Positions 1 through 9,019 are shown, counted from the first letter of the stretch. The stretch is DNA of 64,000 bases from Poseidonibacter ostreae (GCF_009208055.1 NZ_WFKI01000012.1:1-64000), one strand, 5' to 3'. Notes: a model not told the origin generated them from the sequence alone. Program-made: numbers and translations.

Positions 1-45
1 ACAGAATATGATATTTTAAGATACTTATTATTAGATTTTTTACAT

Positions 46-80
46 AAAAAAAGGCCAATCTTTCGATTGACCTTTTTCTT
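46..80 (-). terminator. Rho-independent terminator of the cyclophilin gene
   Basis: Hairpin arms at 51-60 and 65-74 (ten pairs, one C/A mismatch, loop of four) are preceded on the + strand by an A run from 46, which becomes the U tract for minus-strand transcripts. It begins just past the stop of the gene at 93-593. Pyrimidines after the second arm could also give weak termination from the other side. Confidence 0.8.
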
Positions 81-92
81 GGAAGATTAAAA

Positions 93-593
93 TTATTTAG
101 ATTCTAATATTTCAATTGAAATAATGTCATCATTTTGCTCAATTGAATCTAAAACTGCAAAGCTATCACCATCTTCTGGTTCAATTCCACCAAAAACAGT
201 ATGATGTCTATCTAAATGTGGAGTTGCATCAAAACATATAAAGAATTGACTTCCACCAGTATTTGGACCAGCATGTGCCATTGATAAACTACCTTGATTA
301 TGAACTTGTTTTTTCATATCAACTTCACAAGGAATTGCCCAATCAGGACCACCAGTTCCCGTACCATTTGGACATCCACCTTGAGCCATAAATCCTGGGA
401 TTACTCTATGAAAATTAAGACCATTATAAAAACCATCATTTGCTAATGTTGCAAAGTTTGAAACTGTATTTGGAGTATCTTCATTAAATAATTTAATTAA
501 AATAACACCTTTACTTGTTGTAATTTTTGCATATTGGAATTTTGCTAATTCTTCTGCTGAATAGTTATATTTTTTTAATTCTTTTCCGAACAT
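93..593 (-). CDS. Cyclophilin-type peptidyl-prolyl cis-trans isomerase
   Basis: 166 aa cyclophilin with no signal peptide, so a cytoplasmic prolyl isomerase that assists protein folding. The family core is visible: FHRVIPGFMAQGG near residues 61-73 (with the catalytic Arg), GSQFFIC near 114-120 and the LDRHHTVFG stretch near 127-135. The start is supported by an AAAGGT ribosome site six bases upstream. It lies 13 bases after the ftsI-like gene on the same strand with a terminator after it, so it is the last gene of that transcript. The family is unambiguous; the preferred client is unknown. Confidence 0.95.
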   Translation of the reverse strand: MFGKELKKYNYSAEELAKFQYAKITTSKGVILIKLFNEDTPNTVSNFATLANDGFYNGLNFHRVIPGFMAQGGCPNGTGTGGPDWAIPCEVDMKKQVHNQGSLSMAHAGPNTGGSQFFICFDATPHLDRHHTVFGGIEPEDGDSFAVLDSIEQNDDIISIEILESK

Positions 594-606
594 TATTTAC
601 CTTTTA

Positions 607-2481
607 TTAATTTTTTGAAATTATATCGTTTTTAGGTGTAAGATAGTTTAATTTAATTAGATTTTGTATAATTTCTTTAAATACTGGAACGGCTGAAGAT
701 GAAGCATAACGATAATACCAATATTTTCCTGTTGAATTTGGATTCATAACTGTAACTCCAATTGTATATGAATTTTTACCATCACTAACAAAACCAAAAA
801 ATGAAGATATATATTTTTTTAGATATTTCCCACCTCTTGCTATTTGCGCAGTTCCAGTTTTCCCACCAATTTCTAAACCATCAATCTTTGCAGCTTTTCC
901 TGTACCTTCTTCAACTGTTTGAATTAGTAATTGTTTCATTCTTTCTGCTGTTTCTTTAGATATTACTTTTTCTGGTTTATTATCATAAGCTTTGTATTTA
1001 CTATTGTCATGCGATAAATAAGATACAATTTTTGGTGTGGACATATATCCTTCACTATTAAAAACTGTATATGCTTTCATCATTTGCATAAATGTTGATG
1101 TTATTCCTTGTCCATAAGAATCAGTAGCTTTAAAGATGTTATCTTCACCATCACGATCACCTGCTGAGTATTGTCTAATACTATGAATAACTCCTTTCTT
1201 TTCATAAGGCAAATCAATTCCTGTTTTTCTTGCAAGTCCAAATCTTTTATAACCTTCATAAAACTCTGGTCCAGATAATCTTTGTGCAATCTTTAAAGTA
1301 CCTATATTAGAAGAATATATTACAACATCTTTTAGTGTTAAATAGTGCTTTTTAAATCTATGATCATCTCCTATTGTATATCTACCAATTTTATATTTTC
1401 CTTTTGGAAACTCACCTTTACTATTAGCTTTTCCTTTTGTATTATAGGCAAAAAATAGTTCATTTTTTTTAATTCTATTTTTATCCATAACAAGTGATAT
1501 TGATATTGGTTTAACTATTGAACCTGGTTCAAATTGGTATTCAATTGCATTTACATTTAGAGAGGGTATATCTTTTTGTCTAATCTTTTCAGGATTAAAT
1601 CTATTTGAAGATGCAAGGGTTAAAACTTTACCTGTTTTACTATCCATTATTGAAACAATAATTTCATCAGCACTTAATTTTTTTTTATGTAAATCAAGTG
1701 TTATTTCATTGTTTTTTTGAAGTTTTAAAGGAATGTTTAAATTTAGTGTTGCTCCATCAATTCTTTTTCTAATTAATGAATTTTTATCAAAAGCTATGTA
1801 TGATAATACATCTCTATTTCCTTGTAAAATACCATCTTTTGATTCATTTAACTCTTTATTATAACTCTTTTCAAGTCCTTTTATACCTTTTACTTTTGTT
1901 GTACCATTTTCACTTTCAAACTTTGATATATAACCAACAACTGGGGTTAAAGTGTCTTCATATGAAAATAGTCTTTTCTCTCCACTTTCTCGTACACTCA
2001 AGCCTCTAAGTATTTTTCCACCTTTTACTTTTCTTGATATAAATACATTTAATTTACGTAGTTTAAAAGCTAACTCTTTTAGATTTTTTGCTGTTCTTGA
2101 ATCAATATTGTAAGATAGTACTAAATTCCCTGGTTTATCTTTTGTTTTTTCAAGTTTTTCTTTTAATTTTTTATAAGGGATTTTACTATAGATTGAAAAA
2201 AGTTGTAAAAACAGCTCTTTTTTATCTTCTGCTAGGTGTCTTGTATCTATAGATGCTTTATAAAGTTTTTTAGATGAAGCAATTTTAAAATTGTCTGAAC
2301 TTATAATATCTCCACGTACGGATAATTCTTTTTTTTCGCTTTGAAGTGTAGGCATATGTCTATATTCAGTTATTGTTCTAAATACAGAAATAATAAGTAT
2401 TAGTAAAAATAAGAAAATAATCATAAATAATATTGCTATTTTTTTAGTTTTATTAATTTTTTCGATTTTGTTTGAAGACAT
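607..2481 (-). CDS. ftsI: Peptidoglycan D,D-transpeptidase FtsI (class B PBP, PBP3-type)
   Basis: Septal peptidoglycan transpeptidase, 624 aa from the chosen start. One membrane segment lies near residues 15-35, then an N-terminal dimerisation domain and the transpeptidase domain. The active-site motifs are SIVK (Ser321-Lys324), SSN (390-392) and KTGT (from Lys541). A longer reading frame begins at 2523, but it would run through the start of the divergent ftsW. The ATG at 2481 has GGATAA upstream and gives the usual short cytoplasmic tail (MSSNK), so I prefer it. The cyclophilin gene follows 13 bases downstream. FtsI normally works with FtsW, which is divergently encoded next door. Confidence 0.93.
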   Translation of the reverse strand: MSSNKIEKINKTKKIAILFMIIFLFLLILIISVFRTITEYRHMPTLQSEKKELSVRGDIISSDNFKIASSKKLYKASIDTRHLAEDKKELFLQLFSIYSKIPYKKLKEKLEKTKDKPGNLVLSYNIDSRTAKNLKELAFKLRKLNVFISRKVKGGKILRGLSVRESGEKRLFSYEDTLTPVVGYISKFESENGTTKVKGIKGLEKSYNKELNESKDGILQGNRDVLSYIAFDKNSLIRKRIDGATLNLNIPLKLQKNNEITLDLHKKKLSADEIIVSIMDSKTGKVLTLASSNRFNPEKIRQKDIPSLNVNAIEYQFEPGSIVKPISISLVMDKNRIKKNELFFAYNTKGKANSKGEFPKGKYKIGRYTIGDDHRFKKHYLTLKDVVIYSSNIGTLKIAQRLSGPEFYEGYKRFGLARKTGIDLPYEKKGVIHSIRQYSAGDRDGEDNIFKATDSYGQGITSTFMQMMKAYTVFNSEGYMSTPKIVSYLSHDNSKYKAYDNKPEKVISKETAERMKQLLIQTVEEGTGKAAKIDGLEIGGKTGTAQIARGGKYLKKYISSFFGFVSDGKNSYTIGVTVMNPNSTGKYWYYRYASSSAVPVFKEIIQNLIKLNYLTPKNDIISKN

Positions 2482-2509
2482 ATTTATCCATAATGTTATA
2501 TAATAGAGT

Positions 2510-3757
2510 ATGTATTCTAACAAAAATAAGATTAAATCAATAAGTAATAATTTAAATTGTCAAAAAGCAGATTACCCTCTACTCATTTTAGTGTCTATTC
2601 TAATTTCTCTAAGTGTTGTATTTTCATACTCTTTAAGTATTTATACTGTTGAGTATTATGGATATAATGAATTTCACTTTTTTATTAGACAAGTAATGGT
2701 TGCAGTAGTTGCAATCTGTATTATGTGGACTTTTTCATTAATAAATCCAGATAAATTAGTCGGAAAGGTTGGAATGACCCTTTTTTTACTATTCTTTTTT
2801 CTAATGGCATTAATGCCTGTACTTCCTTCTTCAATGGTTACAGCATCAGGAGGTGCTAATAGATGGATAAGATTACCTGGTTTTTCTCTTTCTCCTGTAG
2901 AATTTTTTAAAATAGGTTTTATATATTTTTTATCATGGTCTTTTCATAGAAAAGTTATGGATCAACCTAAAAAGATTGGTTTAAAAAAAGAATCAATACT
3001 TTTGGCTCCATACTTTTTAACATTTTTTGCTGTAGTTTTTATCGTAGCTTTTTTACAAAAAGATTTAGGACAAGTTGTACTTTTAGGGATTATATTAGTT
3101 ATATTATTGATTTTTGCTAATAGGTCATTTAAGATATTTCTTGTACTTGGGGCTGGAGCACTTTTGGGATTAGTTGGTCTAATTCTTGCAGCTCCTCATA
3201 GAATCCAAAGAATATATTCCTGGTGGGCAATGGTTCAAGATGGAATTCTTTCTGTACTTCCATCTTGGGCAGAAGGATATTTAAGAATTGATGAATTACC
3301 TGAACCATATCAAGTATCACATTCTTTAAACGCAATGCACAATGGAAGCTTTTTAGGTCAAGGTATTTCTAATGGAGATATAAAAGTAGGTTTTTTATCT
3401 GAAGTTCATACGGATTTTGTATTAGCTGGAATTACTGAAGAAATTGGACTTTTAGGTTTAATGTTTATTGTTGCTATTATGTTTTCTATTATTTGGAGGA
3501 TTTTTAGAATAAGTAGACGTGTTAAAAATCCAATATATCATCTATTTACACTTGGAATTGCATTAATGATTATTATTGCATTTTTAATTAATTCATATGG
3601 AATATCAGGAATGATTCCAATTAAAGGTATTGCTGTACCTTTACTTTCATATGGAGGATCATCCATGCTTGCAATGTCAATAGCAATTGGTTTAGTTTTA
3701 TCAATAAGTAGAGTGGTTTCAGATGATGAAATAAAAATAAAAGAAGAAAAGGTTTAG
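2510..3757 (+). CDS. ftsW: Lipid II polymerase FtsW (SEDS family)
   Basis: 415 aa polytopic inner-membrane protein of the SEDS family, the glycosyltransferase that polymerises septal peptidoglycan with FtsI. About ten hydrophobic segments are seen. Family signatures are GGANRWI near residues 115-121, a KIGFIYFLSW segment, the large loop containing PYQVSHSLNAMHNGSFLGQG (near 265-284) and the C-terminal GIAVPLLSYGGSS. The ATG at 2510 is the only reasonable start, although its ribosome site is weak. The stop is one base from the murG start, so ftsW-murG are translationally linked. The start lies only 28 bases from the divergent ftsI start. Confidence 0.95.
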   Translation: MYSNKNKIKSISNNLNCQKADYPLLILVSILISLSVVFSYSLSIYTVEYYGYNEFHFFIRQVMVAVVAICIMWTFSLINPDKLVGKVGMTLFLLFFFLMALMPVLPSSMVTASGGANRWIRLPGFSLSPVEFFKIGFIYFLSWSFHRKVMDQPKKIGLKKESILLAPYFLTFFAVVFIVAFLQKDLGQVVLLGIILVILLIFANRSFKIFLVLGAGALLGLVGLILAAPHRIQRIYSWWAMVQDGILSVLPSWAEGYLRIDELPEPYQVSHSLNAMHNGSFLGQGISNGDIKVGFLSEVHTDFVLAGITEEIGLLGLMFIVAIMFSIIWRIFRISRRVKNPIYHLFTLGIALMIIIAFLINSYGISGMIPIKGIAVPLLSYGGSSMLAMSIAIGLVLSISRVVSDDEIKIKEEKV

Positions 3758-3758
3758 T

Positions 3759-4790
3759 ATGAGAGGAAGTGTTGTAATAACTGGTGGTGGTACTGGTGGC
3801 CATTTAAAAGTTGCTGATGCCTTTATTGAAGAGTTTAATAAAAGAGGAATTCCTGTTATTTTTATAGGCTCTTCTAATGGTCAAGATAAGCAATGGTTTG
3901 AAAATGATAAAAGATTAAAAGCTACGTATTTTTTAGATACAAAAGGTGTAGTAAATAAAAATGCCTTTGGAAAAGTTACATCAATATTAAATATTATTTC
4001 TAAAACAAATTATTGTTTAGGTCTTTTTTCTAAGTATAATGTAAAAACAGTAATCTCTGTAGGTGGTTTTTCAGCCGCTGCTGCTACATTTGCTTCGATA
4101 GTAAAACTAGATTGTAAACTTTATATTCATGAGCAAAATTCTGTTATGGGAACTTTAAATAAAGTTACTTCAAAATTTGCAACAGAAGTTTTCTCTTCTT
4201 TTATTAAGACTTCTATTATAAAAGATTATCCTGTATCAAATGAGTTCTTTGATTTAGGTCGGATAAGAGATAAAGTAAATACTGTTGCTTTTTTTGGAGG
4301 CTCTCAAGGTGCAATTGCAATTAATAATTTTGCTTTAAAATTAGCTCCTAAATTAAATGATATGGGAATAAATATTATTCATCAAGCTGGAAAGAATGAT
4401 TATCATAGAGTAAAAGAAGAGTATGCTAAATTAAATATAGATGCAGATGTTTTTGATTTTTCAAAAGAAATTCCTTTAAAAATGCAAAAAGCTGATTTTG
4501 CAGTAAGCAGAGCTGGTGCTTCAACTTTATGGGAACTTTGTGCAAACTGCCTACCTACATTTTTTATCCCTTACAAGCATGCAGCAGGAGATCATCAGTT
4601 TTATAATGCTAAGGATTTAAAAGATAAAGAATTATGTTTTTTACAAAGAGAAGAAGAGTTAAGAGAAGAAGAATTTTTTAATGCAATAAATAGTGATATT
4701 CATGACATTAGTAAAAGATTAACTTCTTCTATTAATTCTAATGTAGTAGCTTTAATATGTAATATTATTGTTCAAAATAATAAGAAGTAA
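3759..4790 (+). CDS. murG: UDP-GlcNAc:lipid I N-acetylglucosaminyltransferase MurG
   Basis: GT28 family enzyme, 343 aa, which adds GlcNAc to lipid I to make lipid II on the cytoplasmic face of the membrane. The glycine-rich loop GGTGGHLKVADAF is at residues 8-20. HEQNSVMGTLNK lies near 125-136, GGSQGA near 176-181, and the UDP-binding region SRAGASTLWE near 249-258. The start follows the ftsW stop by one base. The last 39 bases overlap the 3' end of the opposite-strand uppP gene, which is unusual. It supplies the substrate used by FtsW, whose gene precedes it. Confidence 0.95.
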   Translation: MRGSVVITGGGTGGHLKVADAFIEEFNKRGIPVIFIGSSNGQDKQWFENDKRLKATYFLDTKGVVNKNAFGKVTSILNIISKTNYCLGLFSKYNVKTVISVGGFSAAAATFASIVKLDCKLYIHEQNSVMGTLNKVTSKFATEVFSSFIKTSIIKDYPVSNEFFDLGRIRDKVNTVAFFGGSQGAIAINNFALKLAPKLNDMGINIIHQAGKNDYHRVKEEYAKLNIDADVFDFSKEIPLKMQKADFAVSRAGASTLWELCANCLPTFFIPYKHAAGDHQFYNAKDLKDKELCFLQREEELREEEFFNAINSDIHDISKRLTSSINSNVVALICNIIVQNNKK

Positions 4791-5537
4791 AATACCAAAT
4801 ATTATTCTATAAATACCAAAGGCAACAAAAGTAAAATTCTCAAGGAATTTTAAAAATAGTTTTATTGCTAGGAAAGCCACTAAAAAAGATACGATAAAAC
4901 CAACTGCAAGATTTAAAATATTTGCATCAGTAAAAAGTTCTTTATGATGTTTTAATAAATCATATGCAGTTGTAGCACACATAACAGGAAAGGCTAGAAG
5001 AAAAGAAAACTCAGCACTAGCTTTTCTATTTAAACCAACTAACATAGCTCCAATAATACTTGAACCAGCTCTTGAAGTTCCTGGAATTAATGCAAAGATT
5101 TGTGCAAAACCAATCCAAGCTGCTTGTTTATAAGTTACATCCTCAACATCAAGTGTATGTGTCTCTTTTTCATTATAAAACTTTTCAACTATTAAGAATA
5201 TTATTCCACCAATTATAAACATATAGGCAACTATTTCAATTGAAAACATTGCTTTTACTTGATTAGAAAATATAAAACCTATGATGGCAATTGGTAAAAA
5301 TGCAATCATTACTTTTGTCCATAAATTAATATGTGAAAGAGTAAATTTTGATGGGTAAGTTAAAATAACAGCTAATATTGCTGCAAATTGAATAATTACT
5401 TCAAATGCTTTATTTATACTATTTTGTTCAATTCCTAGAAATTCACTTGCAACTATTAAATGTCCAGTAGAAGATATTGGAAGAAATTCAGTAATTCCTT
5501 CTATTATTCCTAGAATTATAGTATCAAATATTGTCAT
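4752..5537 (-). CDS. uppP: Undecaprenyl-diphosphatase UppP (BacA)
   Basis: 261 aa polytopic membrane phosphatase that recycles undecaprenyl pyrophosphate to the monophosphate lipid carrier for peptidoglycan and polysaccharide export; the family also confers bacitracin tolerance. The two signature loops are present: EGITEFLPISSTGHLIVASE near residues 13-32 and PGTSRAGSSIIGAMLVG near 153-169. Its ATG directly follows the TAA of mqnA with AGGGA upstream, so the two form one minus-strand transcript. Its 3' end overlaps murG by 39 bases tail to tail. Confidence 0.95.
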   Translation of the reverse strand: MTIFDTIILGIIEGITEFLPISSTGHLIVASEFLGIEQNSINKAFEVIIQFAAILAVILTYPSKFTLSHINLWTKVMIAFLPIAIIGFIFSNQVKAMFSIEIVAYMFIIGGIIFLIVEKFYNEKETHTLDVEDVTYKQAAWIGFAQIFALIPGTSRAGSSIIGAMLVGLNRKASAEFSFLLAFPVMCATTAYDLLKHHKELFTDANILNLAVGFIVSFLVAFLAIKLFLKFLENFTFVAFGIYRIIFGILLLIILNNNITY

Positions 5538-6197
5538 TTATATTCCCTTTTGTTTTGTCAGTTTTAAAAAAAGTTTTAAGCTTCTTTTTTCTTTAATTCC
5601 AATTTTATAATCAATCTTTTTTAAATACTCAAGGATATTTTTATTTGATATTCCCGTTCTTTTAGAATATTGATTTAAAATGTAAGTTGGTATTTTTATA
5701 TGATTTTTATTGAAATTTTTTATAATTGTTTCTAATTGTTTTTTATTTGACGAATAACATAAAACAGCAAATACAAATGGCAAATTATATTTTTCATTCC
5801 AAAATTTGGCTAAATCAATAAAATCTTTTTTTTCGTTATTATGATAATATTTTAGTGCTTTATCGCCTATTAAAACTTTGCCTTGTAAATTTAATACTTT
5901 TGCTAATGCATTTGATGTATCACTTTGAAAATCTTTTTCATCATTCCCAGGAATTAATAAAACTGATAATACATCTTTCTTAGCAATTATTCCTAAAGCT
6001 AATTTTTTTTCATTTCTTGAAGCTATTGAAGATATAAAAGCTGAATCTACTTTTCTTTTTTTAAATTTTTTATTTATTAAAGAGGGATAAGATTTTTTGT
6101 ACTCAATAATTGCTTTAGTTTGTGTTGATCTTATATTTTTTTTTATATAAATATGAAATGGTAATAAATTTATAAAATCTATTTTTGCAAAAATCAT
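5538..6197 (-). CDS. mqnA: Chorismate dehydratase-like MqnA (futalosine menaquinone pathway)
   Basis: 219 aa protein of the MqnA family, which converts chorismate to 3-[(1-carboxyvinyl)oxy]benzoate, the first step of futalosine-dependent menaquinone synthesis. Family features are KIDFINLLPFHIYIK at the N terminus, a DSAFISSI segment near 51-58 and DLAKFWNEKYNLPFVFAVLCY near 128-148. Campylobacterota use this pathway, so the gene fits the organism. The protein is shorter than many MqnA proteins and very lysine-rich. The AGGA ribosome site is rather far upstream (13 bases). It is followed without a gap by uppP. Confidence 0.85.
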   Translation of the reverse strand: MIFAKIDFINLLPFHIYIKKNIRSTQTKAIIEYKKSYPSLINKKFKKRKVDSAFISSIASRNEKKLALGIIAKKDVLSVLLIPGNDEKDFQSDTSNALAKVLNLQGKVLIGDKALKYYHNNEKKDFIDLAKFWNEKYNLPFVFAVLCYSSNKKQLETIIKNFNKNHIKIPTYILNQYSKRTGISNKNILEYLKKIDYKIGIKEKRSLKLFLKLTKQKGI

Positions 6198-6232
6198 AAA
6201 ATGATGAGTCCTTTACCTTAAAATTCTTTTGG

Positions 6233-6238
6233 TATAAT
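6233..6238 (+). promoter_or_regulatory. -10 element of the moaD operon promoter
   Basis: A perfect TATAAT preceded by TTTTGG lies in the 70-base gap between divergent mqnA and moaD, 30 bases before the moaD start. No clear -35 is seen, as is usual in Campylobacterota. Confidence 0.6.
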
Positions 6239-6267
6239 AATCAAAAAACAATAAATAAGGGGTTAAA

Positions 6268-6489
6268 GTGGTTGATGTAGAATTCCTAGGACCAATTAAT
6301 AAAGAAGCGATGAAAGTTGATATTTCAAACCTTTCACAATTAAGTGAAATTTTAAAAAATGATGAGCAAGTTGCAACTTGGTTAGAAAATTGTGCAGTAG
6401 CAGTAAATGATACTTTAGTAAGTAAAAAAGATATTGAACTTTCTAATGGAGATAAAATTTCTTTATTGCCTCCTGTATGTGGCGGATGA
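6268..6489 (+). CDS. moaD: Molybdopterin synthase small subunit MoaD
   Basis: 73 aa ubiquitin-fold sulfur carrier ending in VCGG. The C-terminal Gly-Gly is adenylated and thiocarboxylated by MoeB-type enzymes, and the sulfur is then used by MoaE to build the dithiolene of molybdopterin. The GTG start is preceded by AAGGGG. moaE follows 11 bases later, as expected for the two subunits of one enzyme. The cofactor is needed by molybdoenzymes such as SoxC, encoded at 40506. Confidence 0.93.
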   Translation: MVDVEFLGPINKEAMKVDISNLSQLSEILKNDEQVATWLENCAVAVNDTLVSKKDIELSNGDKISLLPPVCGG

Positions 6490-6500
6490 AAAGGTAAAAC

Positions 6501-6944
6501 GTGGAAAATTTAGAATTATTTGAAGGTAATTTACCAGTAGAGAAAATTACAAATGCATGGTATGACAAATATAGAAACTCTAATTATGGAGCAATTATTA
6601 CATTTGTAGGTGTTGTTAGAGATGAAAATAAAATTGATGGTTTATCTTTTGATATATATGAACCAATATTAAATGCATGGTTTACTTCATGGGAAGAAAA
6701 AGCTAAAAAATCAAATGCAATTGTTTTAATGGCACATAGCCGAGGTGATGTATTAAATCATGAAAGTTCTTATATAGCAGCTGTTTGTTCTCCTAAAAGA
6801 AGAGTTGCCTTAGAATTAATTGATGAGTTTGTTGAAGATTTTAAAGCACAAGCACCAATATGGAAATACGATATTATAAATGGAAATAGAGTATATGCTG
6901 AAGATAGAAGTACTGCAATAAAAGGTTCTGGCCTTTTATCGTGA
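6501..6944 (+). CDS. moaE: Molybdopterin synthase catalytic subunit MoaE
   Basis: 147 aa catalytic subunit that moves sulfur from MoaD to cyclic pyranopterin monophosphate. Family motifs are FVGVVRDENK near residues 34-43, the HSRGDV loop near 75-80, and the active-site strand KAQAPIWKYD near 115-124 with its conserved lysines. The start is GTG after an AAAAGG site. The stop overlaps the next gene by four bases (GTGA), so translation is coupled to a two-component/GGDEF protein, an uncommon partner for molybdopterin synthase. Confidence 0.93.
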   Translation: MENLELFEGNLPVEKITNAWYDKYRNSNYGAIITFVGVVRDENKIDGLSFDIYEPILNAWFTSWEEKAKKSNAIVLMAHSRGDVLNHESSYIAAVCSPKRRVALELIDEFVEDFKAQAPIWKYDIINGNRVYAEDRSTAIKGSGLLS

Positions 6945-8191
6945 GTTATAAAGTTTTAGTTATTGATGATAGTATTTCAATTATACAGAGTTTAAAAAGT
7001 TTAATTGAATCTGATATTAATATAAAAGTTTATACTGCAAAAAATAAAAAAGAAAGTATCGATTTACTTTTACAGCATAAAGGTAAATTTGATATTATTT
7101 TAGCTGACTTAGGCCTTCCTGATGCACCAAATGGTGAAGTTGTAGATTTTATGATGAAGTTTTCTATTCCTATTATTGTTTTAACAGGTAGTCAAGAAGT
7201 AGATATTGAAAATAATTTTAGAAATAAAAATATTGTAGATTATATAGTAAAAGATGGAATTTCTGCATTAAAATATGCTACAACTATTGTAAATCGTATA
7301 ATTAAAAATAAAAATATAAAAGTTTTAGTTGTTGATGATTCAAAAACTTTTTTAAAGCAAGCTAATGATTTATTAGAAAAGTATAAACTCATACCTCTTC
7401 TATCAACTAATGGAGAGGAAGCTCTAAAAATATTAGAAGATAACAATGATATTAAAATTGTTTTAACTGATTACTTAATGCCTAAAATGGATGGAATAGA
7501 ACTAACTAGAAAAATTAGAAGTAAATACTCTAAAGATGAATTATCGGTTATTGTAACTTCTAGTGATTCAAATAGTAGAATTCCCTCAAAGTTTTTAAAA
7601 CTTGGAGCAAATGATTTTTTGAAAAAAGGTTTTTCAAAAGAAGAATTCTTTGTAAGGATTAACTCTAATTTAGAAATATTAGAACTTTTTGATGATATGA
7701 AAAATAAAATCAATAAAGATTATATGACGGGTTTATATAATAGAAGGTATTTTTTTGAAATAGGAAAAACTATTTATGAAAAGAGTAAAAAACTAAATAA
7801 AATAATTTCTATTGCAATTATTGATATTGATGATTTTAAAAAAATAAATGATACATATGGACATAATATTGGAGATTATGCAATAAAATATGTTGCAAAA
7901 ATATTAAATGAAAATATTCTTAGTTCTACTCTAATTTCACGTATAGGTGGAGAAGAGTTTTGCATACTATTTTATAATAGAGAGAAAGAAGAAATAGAAA
8001 AATTATTAGAAGATATACGTAAAAAATTTGAAAATAATTTAATAGAAGTTGAGGATTTAAAGTTTAAATATACTATTTCTATTGGATGTACTTTTGAATA
8101 TGGAAAAAATATAGATGAAATGATGCAGTTTGCGGATAAAGGACTTTATGATGCAAAAAATTCTGGAAGAAATAAAGTGAGATATAGATGA
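6941..8191 (+). CDS. Response regulator with two REC domains and a GGDEF domain
   Basis: 416 aa signalling protein. The first receiver domain (about 1-122) has phospho-acceptor Asp56. The second (about 126-245) has Asp177 in TDYLMPKMDG. The GGDEF domain (about 255-416) carries GGEEF at 336-340, consistent with an active diguanylate cyclase making cyclic di-GMP. The position of the inhibitory I-site RxxD is occupied by LSST, so feedback inhibition at that site is unlikely. The GTG start overlaps the moaE stop, and the stop overlaps the PHP gene start by four bases. No membrane segment is present. Its sensor kinase is not in this window. Confidence 0.93.
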   Translation: MSYKVLVIDDSISIIQSLKSLIESDINIKVYTAKNKKESIDLLLQHKGKFDIILADLGLPDAPNGEVVDFMMKFSIPIIVLTGSQEVDIENNFRNKNIVDYIVKDGISALKYATTIVNRIIKNKNIKVLVVDDSKTFLKQANDLLEKYKLIPLLSTNGEEALKILEDNNDIKIVLTDYLMPKMDGIELTRKIRSKYSKDELSVIVTSSDSNSRIPSKFLKLGANDFLKKGFSKEEFFVRINSNLEILELFDDMKNKINKDYMTGLYNRRYFFEIGKTIYEKSKKLNKIISIAIIDIDDFKKINDTYGHNIGDYAIKYVAKILNENILSSTLISRIGGEEFCILFYNREKEEIEKLLEDIRKKFENNLIEVEDLKFKYTISIGCTFEYGKNIDEMMQFADKGLYDAKNSGRNKVRYR

Positions 8192-8979
8192 GAGTAGATT
8201 TACATAACCATACAACATTGTGTAATCATGCAACTGGTACAAGTGAAGAGTATTTATTAAGAGCAATTGAATTAGGAATAGATGTTTATGGTTTTTCTGA
8301 TCATGCACCAATGCCATATGACCCAAAATATAGAATGGATATCTTGCAAAAGCCAATATATGAAAAAGAGATATTAGATTTAAAAGAAAAATATAAAAAT
8401 GATATTGAAGTTTTACTAGGCTATGAAGTTGATTATTTAGATGGTTTTATTTTAGATGAAGTAGTTAATGCAAAAGTAGACTATTTAATTGGATCAGTTC
8501 ATTTTTTAAAAAATAAACAAGATATGTGGGGATTTGATAATCCAGAATTTATTGGTGTTTATAAGTCAAAAGATATTGATACTATTTGGAGTGAATATTT
8601 TGATGCAATTGAAGCTATGGCAAAAACAAATCTTTTTGATATTGTTGGACACTTAGATTTAATAAAAGTATTTAAATTCCTTCCTAAAAAAGATATAAGA
8701 TTATTAGCTAAGAATGCACTTATTGCTATAAAAAAATCAAATATGGCTTTAGAAATCAATCCTGCAGGTTTGAGAAAACCTATTAAAGAAACTTATCCTT
8801 CAAGAACTCTTCTTCAATTAGCTTATGAGTTAGATATAAATATTACATTTGGTTCTGATGCTCATGCTGTTGATCAAGTAGGGTTTAAATATGAAGAAGT
8901 AAAATCTCTTGCTAAAGAGATAGGATTTAGTAAATGTATAACTTTTAATAATAGAGATAGTAAATTAATAAGTTTCTAA
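8188..8979 (+). CDS. hisJ: PHP-domain phosphoesterase, HisJ/HisK-type histidinol-phosphatase family
   Basis: 263 aa PHP-domain protein. Metal-binding residues of the fold are seen in DLHNHTTLCNHATG (residues 4-17), GFSDHAPM near 35-42, GYEVDY near 75-80, GSVHF near 98-102, GHLDL near 156-160 and GSDAHAV near 228-234. Proteins of this subgroup hydrolyse L-histidinol phosphate in histidine synthesis, but related PHP proteins act on other phosphoesters, so the substrate is inferred. It is translationally coupled (ATGA) to the GGDEF regulator; I see no other histidine gene here. Confidence 0.82.
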   Translation: MRVDLHNHTTLCNHATGTSEEYLLRAIELGIDVYGFSDHAPMPYDPKYRMDILQKPIYEKEILDLKEKYKNDIEVLLGYEVDYLDGFILDEVVNAKVDYLIGSVHFLKNKQDMWGFDNPEFIGVYKSKDIDTIWSEYFDAIEAMAKTNLFDIVGHLDLIKVFKFLPKKDIRLLAKNALIAIKKSNMALEINPAGLRKPIKETYPSRTLLQLAYELDINITFGSDAHAVDQVGFKYEEVKSLAKEIGFSKCITFNNRDSKLISF

Positions 8980-9019
8980 ATTTTGTGTAGATTAGGAAAA
9001 AATATACTTTTTTTTCTTA

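Noticed and set aside
1101..1289. Short open frame in another frame inside ftsI
   Set aside because: It lies entirely within a convincing gene, has low-complexity composition and no ribosome site. The same reasoning excludes the many short antisense or shifted frames inside rpoB, rpoC, fusA, glnA, soxB and others.
2482..2523. Longer ftsI beginning at 2523
   Set aside because: It would overlap the ftsW start, adds a hydrophobic stretch not typical of FtsI, and the ATG at 2481 has a better ribosome site.
8057..8356. Minus-strand frame of 99 codons across the GGDEF/PHP junction
   Set aside because: It is the complement of two well-supported coupled genes and has no family resemblance.
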